In this document: piece by piece, positions 62,887-64,000 of the stretch | Layout of the letters: the number at the start of each line of letters is the position of its first letter | How positions within the stretch are numbered: the stretch's first letter is position 1 | Assembly: GCA_965248155.1 (NCBI GenBank) | Contig: CBDFIO010000001.1 | Location: forward strand, 620,001-684,000 | Direction of reading: 5' to 3' | Length of the DNA stretch: 64,000 nucleotides | From: RFSX01 sp965248155 | Lineage (GTDB): Bacteria > Bacteroidota > Bacteroidia > Chitinophagales > Saprospiraceae | The notes under the pieces: generated by a model | Told to the model about the DNA's origin: nothing | The model's input: the letters and a program-made list of their open reading frames with translations, nothing else | Databases searched by the model: none | Made by a program: the position numbers and the translations under genes

Positions 62887-64000
62887 TTAGTTTAATACAA
62901 CGAGTTTTTGAAAATCGCTATCTCGATGCAGATTAAACTCAGAAGCTGATAGTTTTATTTTATAAATGTAGACTCCTTTCGCCAATTTACTACCAAAATC
63001 ATCTCTTCCGTCCCAGTTTATGTCATTTATCCTTGATCCCGGTGAAAATTTTTGCTCTTGAATAGATTTTACCAACTTACCTGAAAGTGTATAAATATTA
63101 ACAAGTACATCAAGATTTGCATTTGTTAGATCATGTTCAAACGTAAAATTGGTATTTGTACTGAATGGATTTGGGTAATTGTATACATTTCTCAATTTCC
63201 CGTCATCCTCATCAGCGATGAAAAATTCTGATATAGCTTCTGAAGAATTATTAAGAATATCCCAAGCTTTAATATATATAGTATGCATCCCGGGTTCTAG
63301 ATCTTTAAGTTGGTATTCTACTGTCCCTTTACCTATCTGATCTACTTCAGGATTGTAGAAATCATTGAGAATGATTTGCGTTCCATTTTTATCATCTATG
63401 GATGCTGTTATATCATGCCCAATACTTGTTGCACTCAGGTTTATTCCATTTTCGTCTTCGAGATCAAGAATCAATAAAGGCTCAAGTGATGTTCTTCCTC
63501 CAAACTGGAATGAGCGTGTATCAAAGAAGATATCAATTTCCGGTCCTTCTGTGTCTGTTATTCCATTTCCTCCAATTCCGCCGATGACAATCTGATTATA
63601 GTATCCTCCTGCATCATCAGATTGACCATCACTTGCATAGAGACTTAAATGTCCATTTCCATAATCAAAATTTATATCTTTTGGAATAATAAATTCAATT
63701 TCGAATTGACCATTGCTGACAGTTGCACTCCCTTTATATAGTACACTATTTCGAATTTCAAAATCATAAGTAGATCCCTGGTTGTCGTTGTCCAGGGTTT
63801 TTCGATTTGCATTTTTATCAAATACAGTTAGAAAGATTTCTCCATTAAATGAGCTAATAATATTATCGGAATAATCAACTATAGACCCACTGATACTTGC
63901 TCTTTCCAGTGCACCAAGTGTATCAACTTGTTGCGCAGTAATAGTTTGGCCATTTAACTGATCGACTTTTATATTGTACTTAGGACTTCCTATGGTTAGT
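62887..64000 (-). CDS. porU: Type IX secretion sortase PorU, C-terminal part
   Basis: About 371 codons in frame up to the right edge; the catalytic C25-type peptidase domain lies outside. Seen here are beta-sandwich domains (GSPKYNIKVDQLNGQ, IDYSDNIISSF-like repeats, LEPGMHTIYIKAWDILNNSS) and a FlgD-like C-terminal domain (NVYNYPNPFS, WDGRDDFGSKLAKGVYIYK). The start of the shorter frame at 63474 is internal. Adjacent porV fixes the identity. PorU removes the sorting domain and attaches cargo to the surface. Confidence 0.88.
   Translation of the reverse strand, partial: LTIGSPKYNIKVDQLNGQTITAQQVDTLGALERASISGSIVDYSDNIISSFNGEIFLTVFDKNANRKTLDNDNQGSTYDFEIRNSVLYKGSATVSNGQFEIEFIIPKDINFDYGNGHLSLYASDGQSDDAGGYYNQIVIGGIGGNGITDTEGPEIDIFFDTRSFQFGGRTSLEPLLILDLEDENGINLSATSIGHDITASIDDKNGTQIILNDFYNPEVDQIGKGTVEYQLKDLEPGMHTIYIKAWDILNNSSEAISEFFIADEDDGKLRNVYNYPNPFSTNTNFTFEHDLTNANLDVLVNIYTLSGKLVKSIQEQKFSPGSRINDINWDGRDDFGSKLAKGVYIYKIKLSASEFNLHRDSDFQKLVVLN

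Overview
The window is a low-GC chromosomal segment of a Bacteroidota bacterium, probably Cytophagales- or Saprospiria-like. The evidence is the type IX secretion pair porU-porV, an sdhC-sdhA gene order, a crtZ-like carotenoid hydroxylase, an RHS core of the Bacteroidota type, and promoters fitting TTTG-N19-TAnnTTTG. I cannot place it more precisely.

Layout. 1-1.7 kb: succinate dehydrogenase genes (sdhA cut by the edge). 1.8-5.7 kb: decayed border with an rluA fragment, a doubly frameshifted FAD-linked oxidase and two small genes. 5.7-53.4 kb: a repetitive island described below. 53.8-54.2 kb: tRNA-Pro with a duplicated 3' end, then tRNA-Ser. 54.5-64 kb: ordinary chromosome with a membrane/TPR protein, a small secreted protein, crtZ, a large NtrY-like sensor kinase, RNase P RNA, porV and porU (cut by the edge).

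The island is an array of one recurring unit, here lettered A to H. In gene direction a unit is: XRE repressor (divergent), CHC2/TOPRIM/ATPase primase-helicase, two overlapping tyrosine-recombinase-like genes (TyrR1, TyrR2), an optional cargo gene, a long structured intergenic segment, an orphan RHS C-terminal toxin tip that keeps only the last part of the RHS core, and a candidate immunity gene. Units A-F carry three kinds of tip, immunity gene and repressor, each present twice (A/F, B/C, D/E). B and C are an exact tandem duplication with a 7,435-bp period. Unit H is a diverged, inverted relative. Four complete copies of one IS3-family element, two IS3 fragments, one IS1-family element and an IS982-family remnant have cut the array; none of the complete IS3 copies has a target duplication, so each marks a deletion or rearrangement.

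My reading is that the units are mobile or recombining toxin-tip cassettes with their own repressor, replication protein and recombinases, forming a reservoir of RHS tips. No full-length RHS gene is in the window, so use of the reservoir is inference. Three signals support a real system: (1) the intergenic segment folds into helices with compensatory changes between diverged units; (2) the primase/TyrR1 junction carries a 9-10 bp repeat array whose layout (three direct, one inverted, two direct overlapping by 1 nt) is kept while the repeat sequence is completely different in unit H; (3) each repressor class has its own inverted-repeat operator and travels with its own toxin and immunity pair.
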